Below are positions 16,351 through 25,972 of a stretch of 64,000 bases of DNA, piece by piece. Below the pieces are notes generated by a model. The model was not told the DNA's origin. It ran no database searches and saw only the letters and a program-made list of their open reading frames with translations. The stretch is from a bacterium YEK0313 (GTDB lineage Bacteria > Pseudomonadota > Alphaproteobacteria > Rhizobiales > Phreatobacteraceae): NCBI GenBank assembly GCA_000751295.2, contig CCMO02000001.1, positions 4,554,615 through 4,618,614 of the forward strand, read 5' to 3'. Position numbers and translations under genes: made by a program. Position 1 is the stretch's first letter. Each line of letters starts with the position of its first letter.

Positions 16351-17747
16351 TGACCGACCCAGCCTCCCTGCCCGCGCTCGGCGCGACCGCGACCGCCGAC
16401 GCCATCGCCGCCGGCAAGACCACGGCAGCCGCCGTGATCGACGCGGCGCTCGCCCATATCGCCCGCGACAACGACCGGCTGCACGCCTTCATCCTGGTGC
16501 TGGCCGACGAGGCACGGGCCGAAGCCGCCCTGCTGGACCAGCTCCAGGCGCGCGGCCATCGGCGCGGTCCGCTGCATGGCGTGCCGGTGGCGGTGAAGGA
16601 CATCATCGATGTCGGCGGCCAGAGAACCCGGGCCGGCTCGGCGACGCGCGATCACCTGCCGCCGGCAAGCTTCGATGCCGCCGCCGTGGCGCGGCTGCGC
16701 GCCGCCGGCGCCGTGGTCATCGGCAAGACCCATACGGTGGAATATGCCTTCGGCGGCTGGGGCACCAATGTGGTGGCCGGCACCCCGGTCAACCCGCACG
16801 ACATTGCCGTGCCGCGCGTGCCGGGCGGCTCGTCGTCCGGCTCGGGCGTCGCGGTCGGCGCCGGGATGGTGCCGCTCGCCTTCGGCACCGACACGGGCGG
16901 CTCGGTGCGCCTGCCGGCGGCCTGGTGCGGCGCCGTCGGCTACAAGACCTCGTTCGGCCTCGTCGGCCGCTCCGGCGTCGTGCCGCTGGCGCTCGCCTTC
17001 GATACGATCGGGCCGATCGCGCGCACCGTGCGCGACGCCGCGGTCATGGGCCAGGCCATGCTCGGCTCCGATCCGGCCGATCCCGCGACGGCCGGCGCGC
17101 CCGGCCTCGACCTCGTCTCGGGCCTGGAAGCCGGCGTGAAGGGCCTGACCATCGGGCTGGTCAGCCTCGACCACGACATGGCCGTGGATGTCGAGGTGGC
17201 CGCAGCGATCGAAACCGCGTCCCGCGCGCTGGAACGGGCCGGCGCCCGCATCGTCCGCCTCATGCTGCCGGAAACGCTCGCGACCTATACCGCCGCCTGC
17301 GGCGAGCTGATGATGGTCGAGGGCTATTGCCGCCACGGCGCCTTCGCCGACAGCGACCCGCCGGCGCTCGGCGCGCCGGTCGCGGCGCGCATCCGCGGCG
17401 GCGCCAGCCTTTCCGGCCCCGCCCTGTTCAACGGCCTCGAGCAGCGCGCCGAGCGCATCGTCGCGGCGAATGTCGCGCTCGAGGGGATCGACGCGCTGAT
17501 TCTGCCGACCACCGCCGTCCCCGCCATCCCGATCGCCGAAGTCGACGAGACGGCAGCGCCCGGCGCGCTCACGCGCTTCGTCAACTATCTCGAATGGACG
17601 GCGGTCTCCGTGCCGGTCGCCCGGACCGCGGGCGGCCTGCCGATCGGCCTCCAGGTGGTGGCGCGACGCTTCGCCGATCCCCTGGCGCTGCGCATCGCCC
17701 GCGCCGCGGAGCTCAATGCCGGCGGACCGCTGCCCCTGCCCATCTAG
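16350..17747 (+). CDS. Amidase signature family hydrolase
   Basis: Amidase of 465 residues with the Ser-cisSer-Lys machinery: Lys83 in VAVKD, the GGSSSGSG loop (159-166) and the nucleophile Ser185 in DTGGSVRLPA. Family members hydrolyse amides, carbamoyl groups or act as GatA in tRNA amidation; GatA is unlikely because gatB and gatC are absent here. It is coupled to the upstream oxidoreductase and precedes a transporter, PLP enzyme and racemase, pointing to nitrogen-compound breakdown. Confidence 0.85.
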   Translation: MTDPASLPALGATATADAIAAGKTTAAAVIDAALAHIARDNDRLHAFILVLADEARAEAALLDQLQARGHRRGPLHGVPVAVKDIIDVGGQRTRAGSATRDHLPPASFDAAAVARLRAAGAVVIGKTHTVEYAFGGWGTNVVAGTPVNPHDIAVPRVPGGSSSGSGVAVGAGMVPLAFGTDTGGSVRLPAAWCGAVGYKTSFGLVGRSGVVPLALAFDTIGPIARTVRDAAVMGQAMLGSDPADPATAGAPGLDLVSGLEAGVKGLTIGLVSLDHDMAVDVEVAAAIETASRALERAGARIVRLMLPETLATYTAACGELMMVEGYCRHGAFADSDPPALGAPVAARIRGGASLSGPALFNGLEQRAERIVAANVALEGIDALILPTTAVPAIPIAEVDETAAPGALTRFVNYLEWTAVSVPVARTAGGLPIGLQVVARRFADPLALRIARAAELNAGGPLPLPI

Positions 17748-17881
17748 GGGGCGGCCGATAGTGCCGGCTCCCCTCGCCCCTGCGACAGCCTCCTCGCGCC
17801 GCGCCTGACTGAAACGTGGTGAAGACCGCCCCTCCATTGGGAAGGAGGCGGATGCTCCGTCTCGGCCAGCTCCAATACATA

Positions 17882-17909
17882 TTGTCTGATTTTATATTTT
17901 CTGTATATT
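17882..17909 (+). promoter_or_regulatory. Candidate promoter for the DAACS symporter operon
   Basis: TTGTCT (17882-17887) and TATATT (17904-17909) are 16 bases apart within an unusually AT-rich stretch (about 17874-17910). The next gene starts at 17985. The 237-bp gap before that gene also holds a GC-rich inverted repeat, CCGCCCCTCC/GGAGGCGG near 17827-17851, without a U-tract. Confidence 0.5.
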
Positions 17910-17984
17910 CCCGTTCGCCGCGCATCGCGCAGCAGGACTTCCAACGACCTCACAAGAGGCGCCTGTCCGAAGGGGAACCCACAG

Positions 17985-19301
17985 ATGACCGCGACGACCC
18001 TGCCCGACGGCGCCAGGACGCCGTTCTATGTCAGCCTCTCCTTCCAGATGGCGCTCGGCCTGGTGCTGGGCGGCATGGTCGGCTGGCTCTGGCCCGATAT
18101 CGGCACCCAGCTCAATCCGCTCGCGACCGCCTTCGTCAAGCTCATCAAGATGATCGCGGGGCTCATCGTGTTCCTCACCATCGTCACCGGCCTCGCCCAG
18201 ATGGAGCGCGGCGTCGGCCTCGGCCGGATCGGCATCGCGGCGATCGTCTATTTCGAGATCGTCAGCACGCTCGCGCTGATGCTCGGCATGGTCCTCGGCA
18301 ATATCTTCCAGCCCGGCCTCGGGCTGACGCTACCGGCCGACGGCGCCGCCGCCGTCGCCCGTATCGCCGAGGGCGGCAAGGCGCTTTCGACGGTCGAGTT
18401 CCTGCTCGGCATCATTCCGAAGACGGTGCCCGATGCGCTGGCCGGCGGCATCATGCTGCAGGTCCTCCTGGTCTCGCTGCTGTTCGGCTACGGGCTGCAC
18501 CTGCTGGGCGAGAGAGCCGCGCCCGTGGTGCGCGACCTGACCGTGCTGACCGAGCTCGTCTTCAAGGTCATGGGCCTCATCCTGAAGGTCGCGCCGATCG
18601 GCATTTTCGGCGCCGCCGCCTTCACCCTCGGCAAGTTCGGCCTCGCCTCGCTGCTGCCCCTGGCCAAGCTCATCGCCCTCGTCTATGCCGGCTGCGCGCT
18701 GTTCATCGTGGTCGTGTTCGGCCTCGTCGCGCGTCTCTCCGGCTTCAGCCTGTGGTCCTTCCTCGTGCGGATCCGCGAGGAGGTCATCATCGCCTTCACC
18801 ACCACCTCGTCGGAAGCCGCCCTGCCCGGCCTGATGCGCAAGCTCGAGGCCGCCGGCTGCAGCAAGCAGGTCACCGGCTTCGTCGTGCCCGCCGGCTTCT
18901 CGTTCAACCTGGACGGCTCGTCGATCTACATGACCCTGGCCGCGCTGTTCATCGCCCAGGCCGCCGGCATCCAGCTCGGCCTTGCCGAACAGCTGTCCCT
19001 GCTGCTCGTCTTCCTGCTCACCTCCAAGGGCATAGCCGGCGTCTCCGGCGGCGCCTTCGTGACGCTCGCCGCCTCGCTCCTGATGTTCCCGGATATTCCG
19101 CTCGCCGGCCTGGCACTGATCCTCGGCATCGACCGGATCATGGATTCGGCCCGCACCGTCACCAATGTCATCGGCAACGGTGTTGCCACCATGGCCATTG
19201 CCGGCTGGTATGGCCAGCGCGGCACGGCCGGAAGCGCCGGCGACGCCGACCCGCCGGCTGCGGCGGACATCGCCGAACCCGTCCTGATCCAGAGACCCTG
19301 A
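17985..19301 (+). CDS. Dicarboxylate/amino acid:cation symporter (DAACS family)
   Basis: Membrane symporter of 438 residues of the GltP/DctA family, which imports C4-dicarboxylates or acidic/neutral amino acids with Na+ or H+. Family hallmarks are the serine-rich loop TTTSSEAALPGL (about 268-279) and the NLDGSSIYM motif (about 309-317) followed by LTSKGIAGVSGGAFVTLAASL. The last segment DRIMDSARTVTNVIGNGVAT contains the conserved Asp and Asn of the substrate and cation site. It starts a transcription unit with a PLP enzyme 3 bp downstream, a regulator and an ornithine-cyclodeaminase-like enzyme. Confidence 0.9.
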   Translation: MTATTLPDGARTPFYVSLSFQMALGLVLGGMVGWLWPDIGTQLNPLATAFVKLIKMIAGLIVFLTIVTGLAQMERGVGLGRIGIAAIVYFEIVSTLALMLGMVLGNIFQPGLGLTLPADGAAAVARIAEGGKALSTVEFLLGIIPKTVPDALAGGIMLQVLLVSLLFGYGLHLLGERAAPVVRDLTVLTELVFKVMGLILKVAPIGIFGAAAFTLGKFGLASLLPLAKLIALVYAGCALFIVVVFGLVARLSGFSLWSFLVRIREEVIIAFTTTSSEAALPGLMRKLEAAGCSKQVTGFVVPAGFSFNLDGSSIYMTLAALFIAQAAGIQLGLAEQLSLLLVFLLTSKGIAGVSGGAFVTLAASLLMFPDIPLAGLALILGIDRIMDSARTVTNVIGNGVATMAIAGWYGQRGTAGSAGDADPPAAADIAEPVLIQRP

Positions 19302-19304
19302 CCC

Positions 19305-20444
19305 ATGCGAGAGCCCGCCTATATCGACCCGCGCAACGGAACGCTCTATCCGCTCGACCAGCCGCGCTGGTGCTCCGACGACCGTCAGCCGCTGATGATC
19401 ACGGAGCTCAGGGGCCTGACGCGCGACGAGATCGAACGCGGCACCCGCTCGCTCTGGCGCTACCGGGCGAGCCTGCCGGTCGAGATCGCCAGGCCGATCT
19501 CCATGGGCGAGGGCATGACCCCGCTCGTCGAGGGGAACTGGGGCGACCTGCGCCCCTTCTTCAAGCTCGAATGGTTCAACCCGACATCGAGCTTCAAGGA
19601 CCGCGGCACGACGGTCATGCTGTCGGCGCTGCGCCAGCTTGGCGTCGACGCCGTGCTGGAGGACAGTTCCGGCAATGGCGGCGCCTCGGTCGCCGCCTAT
19701 GGCGCCGCCGGCGGACTGAGGACCAAGGTCCTCGCCCCGGCCTATGCCTCGCCCGCCAAGATCGCCCAGATCAGGGCCTATGGCGCCGAGGTTCAGCTGG
19801 TCGAGGGGCCGCGCGAGGAATCGCAGGCCGAGGCGATCAGGCAGTCGGACGCGGTCTTCTACGCGAGCCACAACTGGCAGCCCTTCTTCCTGCAGGGCAC
19901 CAAGTCGCTCGCCTATGAGATCTGGGAGGATTTGGGCTTCAGCACGCCCGACAACGTCATCGTGCCGGTCGGCGCCGGCAGCAGCCTGCTCGGCTGCCAT
20001 ATCGGCTTCAGGGAACTGCTCGCCGCAGGCCAGATCGCGCGCATGCCGCGGCTGTTCGCGGCCCAGCCGCTCGCCTGCTCGCCCATCGATGCGAGCTTCC
20101 GCGCGGGCGTCGACACGCCGGTCGCCCGGCCGGTCGCAAAGACGGTCGCCGAAGGCACGGCGATCAAGGCGCCGCTGCGCCTCGCCCAGATGATCGCCGC
20201 GCTGAAAGAGACCGCCGGCGACACCGTGGCCGTCACCGAGGGAGAGATCGTCGCCGCGCTGAAGCGGCTCGCCGCCCAAGGCCTGATGGTCGAACCGACC
20301 TCGGCGACTGCCGCCGCCGCGCTCGATCATCTGGTCGCCCGTGGCAGCATCCGCGCCGGCGAGCGCACCGTCGTCGTCGTGACCGGCACCGGCATCAAGA
20401 GCGCCGGCCTGATTTCCGAGCTGTTCGGCGCGGCCGCGCCATGA
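19305..20444 (+). CDS. PLP-dependent lyase/synthase, threonine synthase-like (fold type II)
   Basis: Fold type II PLP enzyme of 379 residues. The Schiff-base Lys98 sits in NPTSSFKDRG, a SSGNGGAS phosphate/cofactor loop follows near 126, and GAGSS is near 226. The N-terminal RNGTLYPLDQPRWCSDD resembles the opening of threonine synthases. Threonine synthase proper is usually linked to homoserine genes, which are absent, so a side-chain lyase or synthase acting on an imported amino acid is more likely. It follows the symporter by 3 bp and is two genes before an ornithine-cyclodeaminase-family enzyme. Confidence 0.8.
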   Translation: MREPAYIDPRNGTLYPLDQPRWCSDDRQPLMITELRGLTRDEIERGTRSLWRYRASLPVEIARPISMGEGMTPLVEGNWGDLRPFFKLEWFNPTSSFKDRGTTVMLSALRQLGVDAVLEDSSGNGGASVAAYGAAGGLRTKVLAPAYASPAKIAQIRAYGAEVQLVEGPREESQAEAIRQSDAVFYASHNWQPFFLQGTKSLAYEIWEDLGFSTPDNVIVPVGAGSSLLGCHIGFRELLAAGQIARMPRLFAAQPLACSPIDASFRAGVDTPVARPVAKTVAEGTAIKAPLRLAQMIAALKETAGDTVAVTEGEIVAALKRLAAQGLMVEPTSATAAAALDHLVARGSIRAGERTVVVVTGTGIKSAGLISELFGAAAP

Positions 20445-20467
20445 GCCGGGACGAGAGGGAGCCGGCC

Positions 20468-21112
20468 ATGACCGAAACCAAGGCGAACAAGACCACGCGC
20501 GAACAGGCGGTGCTGCTCGCCGAGCTGAAGCAGGTCGCGGCCGGCCTTGCCGAAACCTTCGCGCCGTTCTGCGAGGTGGTCGTGCACGACCTGCGCGATC
20601 CGCGGCACGCGATCTATGCCATCAACAACAACCTCTCGGGACGCGCGGTCGGCGATCCCGCGACCGAGCTCGGCCTCGCCCGCATCGCCGACCCCGACTA
20701 TCCGCAGGTGATCGCCAACTATGCCAACCAGTTCGCCGACGGGCGGCAGGCCAAGAGCACCTCGATCGGGATCAAGGATTCGACCGGGCAATATGTCGCG
20801 GCGCTCTGCCTCAACATCGATCTCAGCCTGTTCCGCAGCCTGCAGACGGCGCTCGGACAGTTTGCCAGCGTCGACCAGGCCGGCCCCGCGCGGGAATCGC
20901 TCAATCCGGCCGGCGCCGAGGCCATCCGGGCACGCATCGACGCGTTCGCGGCGCGCATCGCCTCGACGCCGCGGACCCTGAAGGCCGACGAGCGCCGCGC
21001 CTTGATGCGCGAGCTGAAGGAGGCCGGCTGCCTCGAAGTGCGCCGTTCGATGGAGATCGTCGCGGCGCATCTCGGCGTCTCGCGCGCGACCGTCTATGTC
21101 GATGCAAGATAG
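20468..21112 (+). CDS. YheO/DauR-like PAS-HTH transcriptional regulator
   Basis: Regulator of 214 residues. The N-terminal YheO-like PAS domain shows FAPFCEVVVHDLRD and a DSTGQYVAALCLNIDLS core (about 100-118). The C-terminal helix-turn-helix is VRRSMEIVAAHLGVSRATVYVDAR. DauR of this family represses D-arginine catabolism genes, so control of the surrounding amino-acid genes is likely. An ATG at 20441 overlaps the previous stop, but ATG 20468 has GAGAGGGAG just upstream and is preferred. Its end overlaps the start of the next gene. Confidence 0.8.
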   Translation: MTETKANKTTREQAVLLAELKQVAAGLAETFAPFCEVVVHDLRDPRHAIYAINNNLSGRAVGDPATELGLARIADPDYPQVIANYANQFADGRQAKSTSIGIKDSTGQYVAALCLNIDLSLFRSLQTALGQFASVDQAGPARESLNPAGAEAIRARIDAFAARIASTPRTLKADERRALMRELKEAGCLEVRRSMEIVAAHLGVSRATVYVDAR

Positions 21113-22097
21113 GCCCGCCGCCGCGGACCGGGCCGCCGCGCAGCTTCTGCTGATCGACGCCAGCCTCGTCGACACCCTGCTGGCCCCGCATGCCGTGACG
21201 GCCGCCGTGGAAGAGGCCTTCATCCTGCATGCCGAACGCCGCGGCCGTGTCTTTCCGGTCCTGCGCGAGGCGCTGCCGGGCGGCGGCATTTTCGGCATCA
21301 AGGCCGGCGATGTTCCGGATGCCGGTCTGCTCGGCTTCAAGGCCGCCGGCTTCTGGCCGGCCAACCGCGCTTGCGGCGGAGAGCCGCACCAGGCGACCAT
21401 CGTGCTGGTCGACCCGGCGACCGGACGGCCACGCGCCATCATCGACGGCAATGCCGTGACCACCTTGCGCACCGGTGCGGCCGGCGGCCTCGGGCTGCGC
21501 CATCTCGCCCGCCCGGACAGCCGCAGCGCCGTCGTGTTCGGCACCGGCGTGCAGGCGCGCATCCAGCTCCGCTTCGCCCTCGACCTGCTGCCCGCGCTCG
21601 CCGAGGTCGCCTATGTCTCCGGCGATGGGCGGCCCGATCCCTGCTTCGAGGCGCTGTTCGCCGGCCTCTGCCGCGTCGCCCATACGGGGGACCGCAACGG
21701 CGCCGTGGCGGCGAGCGATCTGGTCATCACGGCGACGCCCGGCCCCGGACCGCTGTTCGAAACGGATGCGGTCCGGCCGGGCACGCATCTGACCTGCGTC
21801 GGCGCCGATACCGCCGGCAAGCGCGAACTGCCCGAAGGGCTTCTCGCCCGCGCCCGGCTCGTCGTCGACGACCGCGTCCAGGCCCAGGCGATCGGCGAAA
21901 TGCAGTGGGCGCCCGCCACGTCCGCCATCGAGCTCGGCGACATCCTCTCCGGCAAGACGGCGTTCCAGCGGGCGCCCGGCGACATCACGGTGTTCGACAT
22001 GACCGGCCTCGCCCTGCAGGACCTGACCGTCGGCCGCCTGGTCTTCGAGCGCGCCGGCCTCGCCGGCCTCGGCGTCAGCGTGCCCTGGCCCTGGTAG
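21096..22097 (+). CDS. Ornithine cyclodeaminase / mu-crystallin family enzyme
   Basis: NAD(P)-dependent enzyme of 333 residues. Family marks are GFKAAGFWPANR (substrate lysine region), TTLRTGAAGG, the cofactor loop GTGVQARIQ and GADTAGKRELP with the catalytic-type Asp. Members convert ornithine to proline or reduce cyclic and linear imino acids, as in SbnB and BhcD. It overlaps the regulator gene by 17 bases (start ATG 21096; ATG 21102 is an alternative). Together with the PLP enzyme two genes upstream it may process an imine intermediate. Confidence 0.85.
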   Translation: MSMQDRPAAADRAAAQLLLIDASLVDTLLAPHAVTAAVEEAFILHAERRGRVFPVLREALPGGGIFGIKAGDVPDAGLLGFKAAGFWPANRACGGEPHQATIVLVDPATGRPRAIIDGNAVTTLRTGAAGGLGLRHLARPDSRSAVVFGTGVQARIQLRFALDLLPALAEVAYVSGDGRPDPCFEALFAGLCRVAHTGDRNGAVAASDLVITATPGPGPLFETDAVRPGTHLTCVGADTAGKRELPEGLLARARLVVDDRVQAQAIGEMQWAPATSAIELGDILSGKTAFQRAPGDITVFDMTGLALQDLTVGRLVFERAGLAGLGVSVPWPW

Positions 22098-22327
22098 CCG
22101 CGGCACCGGAGACCGCGTGAAAGCAGCGCGTTCCGGTCGTGCCCGCCAAGAACGGCCTTGCGGCATCGGCCGATCTGCTCAAGGATTGATCAGCATGCCC
22201 CTCCCACCGGCATGGGGCCGGATGGTCGATGAAACCGAAGCATCCAGGCCCGCACGAGACGGGCCGTTTCGGACATCTGGCACGTCACTTGCCAGCGTCG
22301 ATGAGACGGGCATCAGGGAGGAAATGC

Positions 22328-23995
22328 ATGCTGTCCACCATTCGGCCGGCCGTCATTGCCGGCGCGGTTCTGGTCTTGGCGGGGGCCATGGCCAATGCAC
22401 CGGCCATCGCGCAGGAAAAGGTGCTGCGCATCGGCATGACCGCCGCGGACATTCCACGCACCCACGGTCAGCCGGACCAGGGCTTCGAAGGCAACCGCTT
22501 CACCGGCATCCCGATCTACGACGCTCTGGTCAACTGGGACCTGTCGCGGGCCGATGCCCCGTCGGTGATCATTCCCGGCCTCGCCCTCGAATGGGCCGTC
22601 GACGCCAACGACAAGACCAAGTGGGTCTTCAAGCTGCGACCCGGCGTCAGATTCCATGACGGTTCGCCGTTCAATGCCGCGGCCGTGGTCTGGAACGTCC
22701 AGAAGGTGCTCGACCAGTCAGCGCCGCATTTCGACCAGAGCCAGGTCGGCGTCACGGTCTCGCGCATGCCCAATCTGCGCTCCGCCCGGGCCATCAACGA
22801 TCTCACCGTCGAACTGACCACCTCGGCGCCGGACTCGTTCCTGCCCATCAATCTGACCAACCTGTTCATGGCCTCCCCGGCGCATTGGCAGAAGCTGCTC
22901 GGCGAGGTGCCGGCAGGCGTCACCGACCCGCGCCAGCGCGCCCAGGCGGCATGGACCGCGTTCGCCGCCAATCCCTCGGGCACCGGCGCCTTCCGCGGCG
23001 TCCGCCTCGTCCCGCGCGAACGCTTCGAGATGGTCGCCAACCGCGACTATTGGGATACCGCACGCCGGCCGAAGATCGATCGCGTCGTGCTGCTGCCGCT
23101 GCCCGAGCCCAATGCCCGCACCGCCGCTCTGCTGGCCGGCCAGGTGGACTGGATCGAGGCGCCCTCGCCCGACGCCGTGCCGCAGATCACCAGCCGCGGC
23201 TTCAAGATCTATTCGAACGCCCAGCCGCATGTCTGGCCCTGGCAGTTCTCGTTCCGCGAGGGTTCGCCCTGGACCGACCGGCGGGTGCGGCACGCGGCCA
23301 ATCTGTGCATCAACCGCGATGAATTGAAGGAACTCCTGAACGGCCAGATGGAAGTGCCGAAGGGCACGGTTCCGCCCGGCCATCCCTGGTGGGGCAATCC
23401 GTCCTTCGACATCCGCTATGATCTCGCGGCCGCCCGCCGGCTGATGCAGGAAGCCGGCTTCTCGGCGCAGCGGCCGGTCACCGTCAAGGTGCTGACCTCG
23501 GCCTCCGGCTCCGGCCAGATGCAGCCGATCGTCATGAACGAATGGCTGCAGCAGGCGCTGAAGGAATGTTTCTTCAACGTCGAGCTCGAGGTCGCCGAGT
23601 GGAACTCGGTCTTCACCAACTGGCGCGAGGGCGCGGGCTCCGCCGGCGCCCGCGGCGCCAACGCCATCAACGTCACCTTCGCGGCCATGGATCCGTTCTT
23701 CGCCATGGGCCGCTTCGTGACGCGCCAGGCCAATCCGCCGACCTCGAACAATTGGGGCTTCTTCAATTCCGACGAGTTCGACGCGCTGGTCAATACGGCC
23801 CGCACCACCTTCGACGCCGCCGGCCGCGACACTGCGCTGGCCGCGCTGCACAAGCGCCTGGTCGAAGAGGCGCCGTTCCTGTGGGTCGCCCACGATGTCG
23901 GACCGCGCGCCCTGTCGCCGCGCGTCACCGGCGTCGTCCAGCCCCGCTCCTGGTTCATCGACATCGCGACGATGGACATCCGCGCCGGCTCCTGA
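22328..23995 (+). CDS. ABC transporter substrate-binding protein, family 5 (Dpp/Opp type)
   Basis: Periplasmic solute receptor of 555 residues with a signal peptide (hydrophobic core AGAVLVLAGAMANAPA, likely cut after AIA). Family 5 features include PGLALEW, KLRPGVRFHDGSPFNAAAVVW and the late NPPTSNNWGFFNSDEFD segment. It should deliver peptides, opines or similar solutes to the following permeases. ATG 22328 is preceded by AGGGAGG; upstream in-frame starts would bury the signal peptide. The 230-bp gap before it contains no gene I can support. Confidence 0.9.
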   Translation: MLSTIRPAVIAGAVLVLAGAMANAPAIAQEKVLRIGMTAADIPRTHGQPDQGFEGNRFTGIPIYDALVNWDLSRADAPSVIIPGLALEWAVDANDKTKWVFKLRPGVRFHDGSPFNAAAVVWNVQKVLDQSAPHFDQSQVGVTVSRMPNLRSARAINDLTVELTTSAPDSFLPINLTNLFMASPAHWQKLLGEVPAGVTDPRQRAQAAWTAFAANPSGTGAFRGVRLVPRERFEMVANRDYWDTARRPKIDRVVLLPLPEPNARTAALLAGQVDWIEAPSPDAVPQITSRGFKIYSNAQPHVWPWQFSFREGSPWTDRRVRHAANLCINRDELKELLNGQMEVPKGTVPPGHPWWGNPSFDIRYDLAAARRLMQEAGFSAQRPVTVKVLTSASGSGQMQPIVMNEWLQQALKECFFNVELEVAEWNSVFTNWREGAGSAGARGANAINVTFAAMDPFFAMGRFVTRQANPPTSNNWGFFNSDEFDALVNTARTTFDAAGRDTALAALHKRLVEEAPFLWVAHDVGPRALSPRVTGVVQPRSWFIDIATMDIRAGS

Positions 23996-24113
23996 TCGCC
24001 CGCGCGTCACGACGCGGCGGCCCGATGCGGCCCGCCGCGTTCCCTCTGGATGAACCCTGCGGGCGGCCGGCGCGGGCCGCGCGCGGGGTTTCCCAGCGCA
24101 TGAGGTCCGACCG

Positions 24114-25067
24114 ATGCTCGTCTACCTGGCCAAGCGGCTGGTCTACACGATCCCGATCGTCATCGGCGTATCGCTCGTCTGCTTCGCCCTCGTGCATATC
24201 GCGCCCGGCGATCCCCTGGTGTCGGTGCTGCCGCCGGACGCCTCCGACGCGCTGAAGCAGCAGATGATGGCGGCCTACGGTTTCGACCGCCCCTATTACG
24301 AACAGTTCTTCAAATGGTGCCTCAGGGCGGTGCAGGGCGATCTCGGAACCTCGATCGCCACCGGCCGCGCCGTGTCGGGCGAGGTGATCGGCGCGGTGCG
24401 CAACACCCTGCTGCTCGCGGCGATCGCCACGCTCATCGGCTTCTTCTTTGGCCTGCTGTTCGGTTTCGTCGCCGGCTATTTCAGGAACAGCGCGATCGAC
24501 AAGATCGCCTCCTTCCTGTCCGTCGTCGGTGTCTCGGTGCCGCACTACTGGCTCGGCATGGTGCTGGTGATCATCTTCTCCGCGCAGCTCAATCTGCTGC
24601 CGCCGACCGGCGCCGGGCCCGGCGGCTCGGCGGAATGGCGGCCAGACTGGGAGCATATCCGCCACCTCATCCTGCCCGCGGCCACCATGAGCGTCATTCC
24701 CATGGGCATCGTCGCGCGCACCATCCGCGCCCTCGTCGCCGATATCCTGTCGCAGGACTTCGTGCCGGCCCTGCGGGCCAAGGGGCTCTCGGAATTCGGC
24801 ATTTTCGGCCATGTCGTGAAGAACGCCGCCCCGACAGCGCTCGCCGTGATGGGCCTGCAGCTCGGCTATCTCCTCGGCGGCTCGATCCTGATCGAGACGG
24901 TGTTCTCCTGGCCGGGCACCGGCTTCCTCTTGAACGCCGCGATCTTCCAGCGCGACCTGCCGCTGCTGCAGGGCACGATCCTGGTGCTCGCGCTGTTCTT
25001 CGTCGGCCTCAACCTGCTGGTGGACGTCCTCCAGACGGCCATCGACCCGCGCATCCAGCGGAGCTGA
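24114..25067 (+). CDS. ABC transporter permease (DppB/OppB type)
   Basis: Inner-membrane permease of 317 residues with about six helices and the typical N-terminus MLVYLAKRLVYTIPIVIGV. The GDPL motif (about 32-35) and the cytoplasmic EAA-type loop FVPALRAKGLSEFGIFGHVVKNA (split by the family Gly) are visible. It forms the channel with the next gene product. It lies 118 bp after the receptor gene and 2 bp before the second permease. Confidence 0.92.
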   Translation: MLVYLAKRLVYTIPIVIGVSLVCFALVHIAPGDPLVSVLPPDASDALKQQMMAAYGFDRPYYEQFFKWCLRAVQGDLGTSIATGRAVSGEVIGAVRNTLLLAAIATLIGFFFGLLFGFVAGYFRNSAIDKIASFLSVVGVSVPHYWLGMVLVIIFSAQLNLLPPTGAGPGGSAEWRPDWEHIRHLILPAATMSVIPMGIVARTIRALVADILSQDFVPALRAKGLSEFGIFGHVVKNAAPTALAVMGLQLGYLLGGSILIETVFSWPGTGFLLNAAIFQRDLPLLQGTILVLALFFVGLNLLVDVLQTAIDPRIQRS

Positions 25068-25069
25068 TC

Positions 25070-25972
25070 ATGACATCGGTTGCGTCCCTGCTGCGCGAGG
25101 ATCCGGCCAAGGCGCCGGCCGCGATCGAACGCTCGCCCGGCTACTGGACCGGCGTCGCGAGGCGCGTATCCCGCGACAAGGTGGCAATGATCGCCGGCAT
25201 CCTGATCCTCGCCCTGGTGCTGGTCGCGATCTTCGCGCCCTGGATCGCCCCGGCCGATCCCTATGCCGGCCGCACGATCCGCCGGCTGCGACCGATCGGC
25301 ACGGCCGGTTTCCCGCTCGGCACGGACGAGCTCGGCCGCGACATGCTGTCCCGGCTCATCCACGGCGCCCGCTACTCGCTGATGATGGGCGTGACGCCGG
25401 TCATCATGGCCTTCTTCGCCGGCAGCCTGATCGGCATCGTCGCCGGCTATGCCGGCGGCCGCGCCAACACGCTGATGATGCGCACCATCGACGTGTTCTA
25501 CGCCTTCCCGTCCGTGCTGCTCGCGGTCGCGCTGTCCGGGGCGCTGGGGGCCGGCATCCAGAACGCCCTGGTCTCGCTGACCATCGTGTTCATTCCGCCG
25601 ATCGCGCGCGTCGCCGAGGCGGTGACCACGCAGGTGCGCAGCCGCGACTATGTCGAAGCGGCGCGCGCCTCCGGCGCCCGCGCCCTGACCATCATCCGCG
25701 TGCATGTGCTGGGCAATGTGCTCGGACCGATCTTCGTCTACGCGACCGGCCTCATCTCGGTGTCGATGATCCTCGCCTCGGGCCTGTCCTTCCTCGGTCT
25801 CGGCGTGCGCCCGCCGGAGCCCGAATGGGGTCTCATGCTCAACACGCTGCGCACCGCCATCTATACCCAGCCGATGGTCGCGGCCCTGCCCGGCGTGATG
25901 ATCTTCCTGACCTCGATCTCGTTCAACCTGCTGGCCGACGGCCTGCGCTCGGCCATGGACGTGAAGCAATGA
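25070..25972 (+). CDS. ABC transporter permease (DppC/OppC type)
   Basis: Second permease of 300 residues with an N-terminal cytoplasmic stretch, a first helix (about 39-58), and the family motifs GTDELGRDMLSRLIHGARYSL, YVEAARASGA (EAA loop) and SFLGLGVRPPEPEWG. It pairs with the DppB-type permease. Its stop overlaps the ATG of the ATPase gene in an ATGA junction, indicating coupled translation. Confidence 0.92.
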   Translation: MTSVASLLREDPAKAPAAIERSPGYWTGVARRVSRDKVAMIAGILILALVLVAIFAPWIAPADPYAGRTIRRLRPIGTAGFPLGTDELGRDMLSRLIHGARYSLMMGVTPVIMAFFAGSLIGIVAGYAGGRANTLMMRTIDVFYAFPSVLLAVALSGALGAGIQNALVSLTIVFIPPIARVAEAVTTQVRSRDYVEAARASGARALTIIRVHVLGNVLGPIFVYATGLISVSMILASGLSFLGLGVRPPEPEWGLMLNTLRTAIYTQPMVAALPGVMIFLTSISFNLLADGLRSAMDVKQ

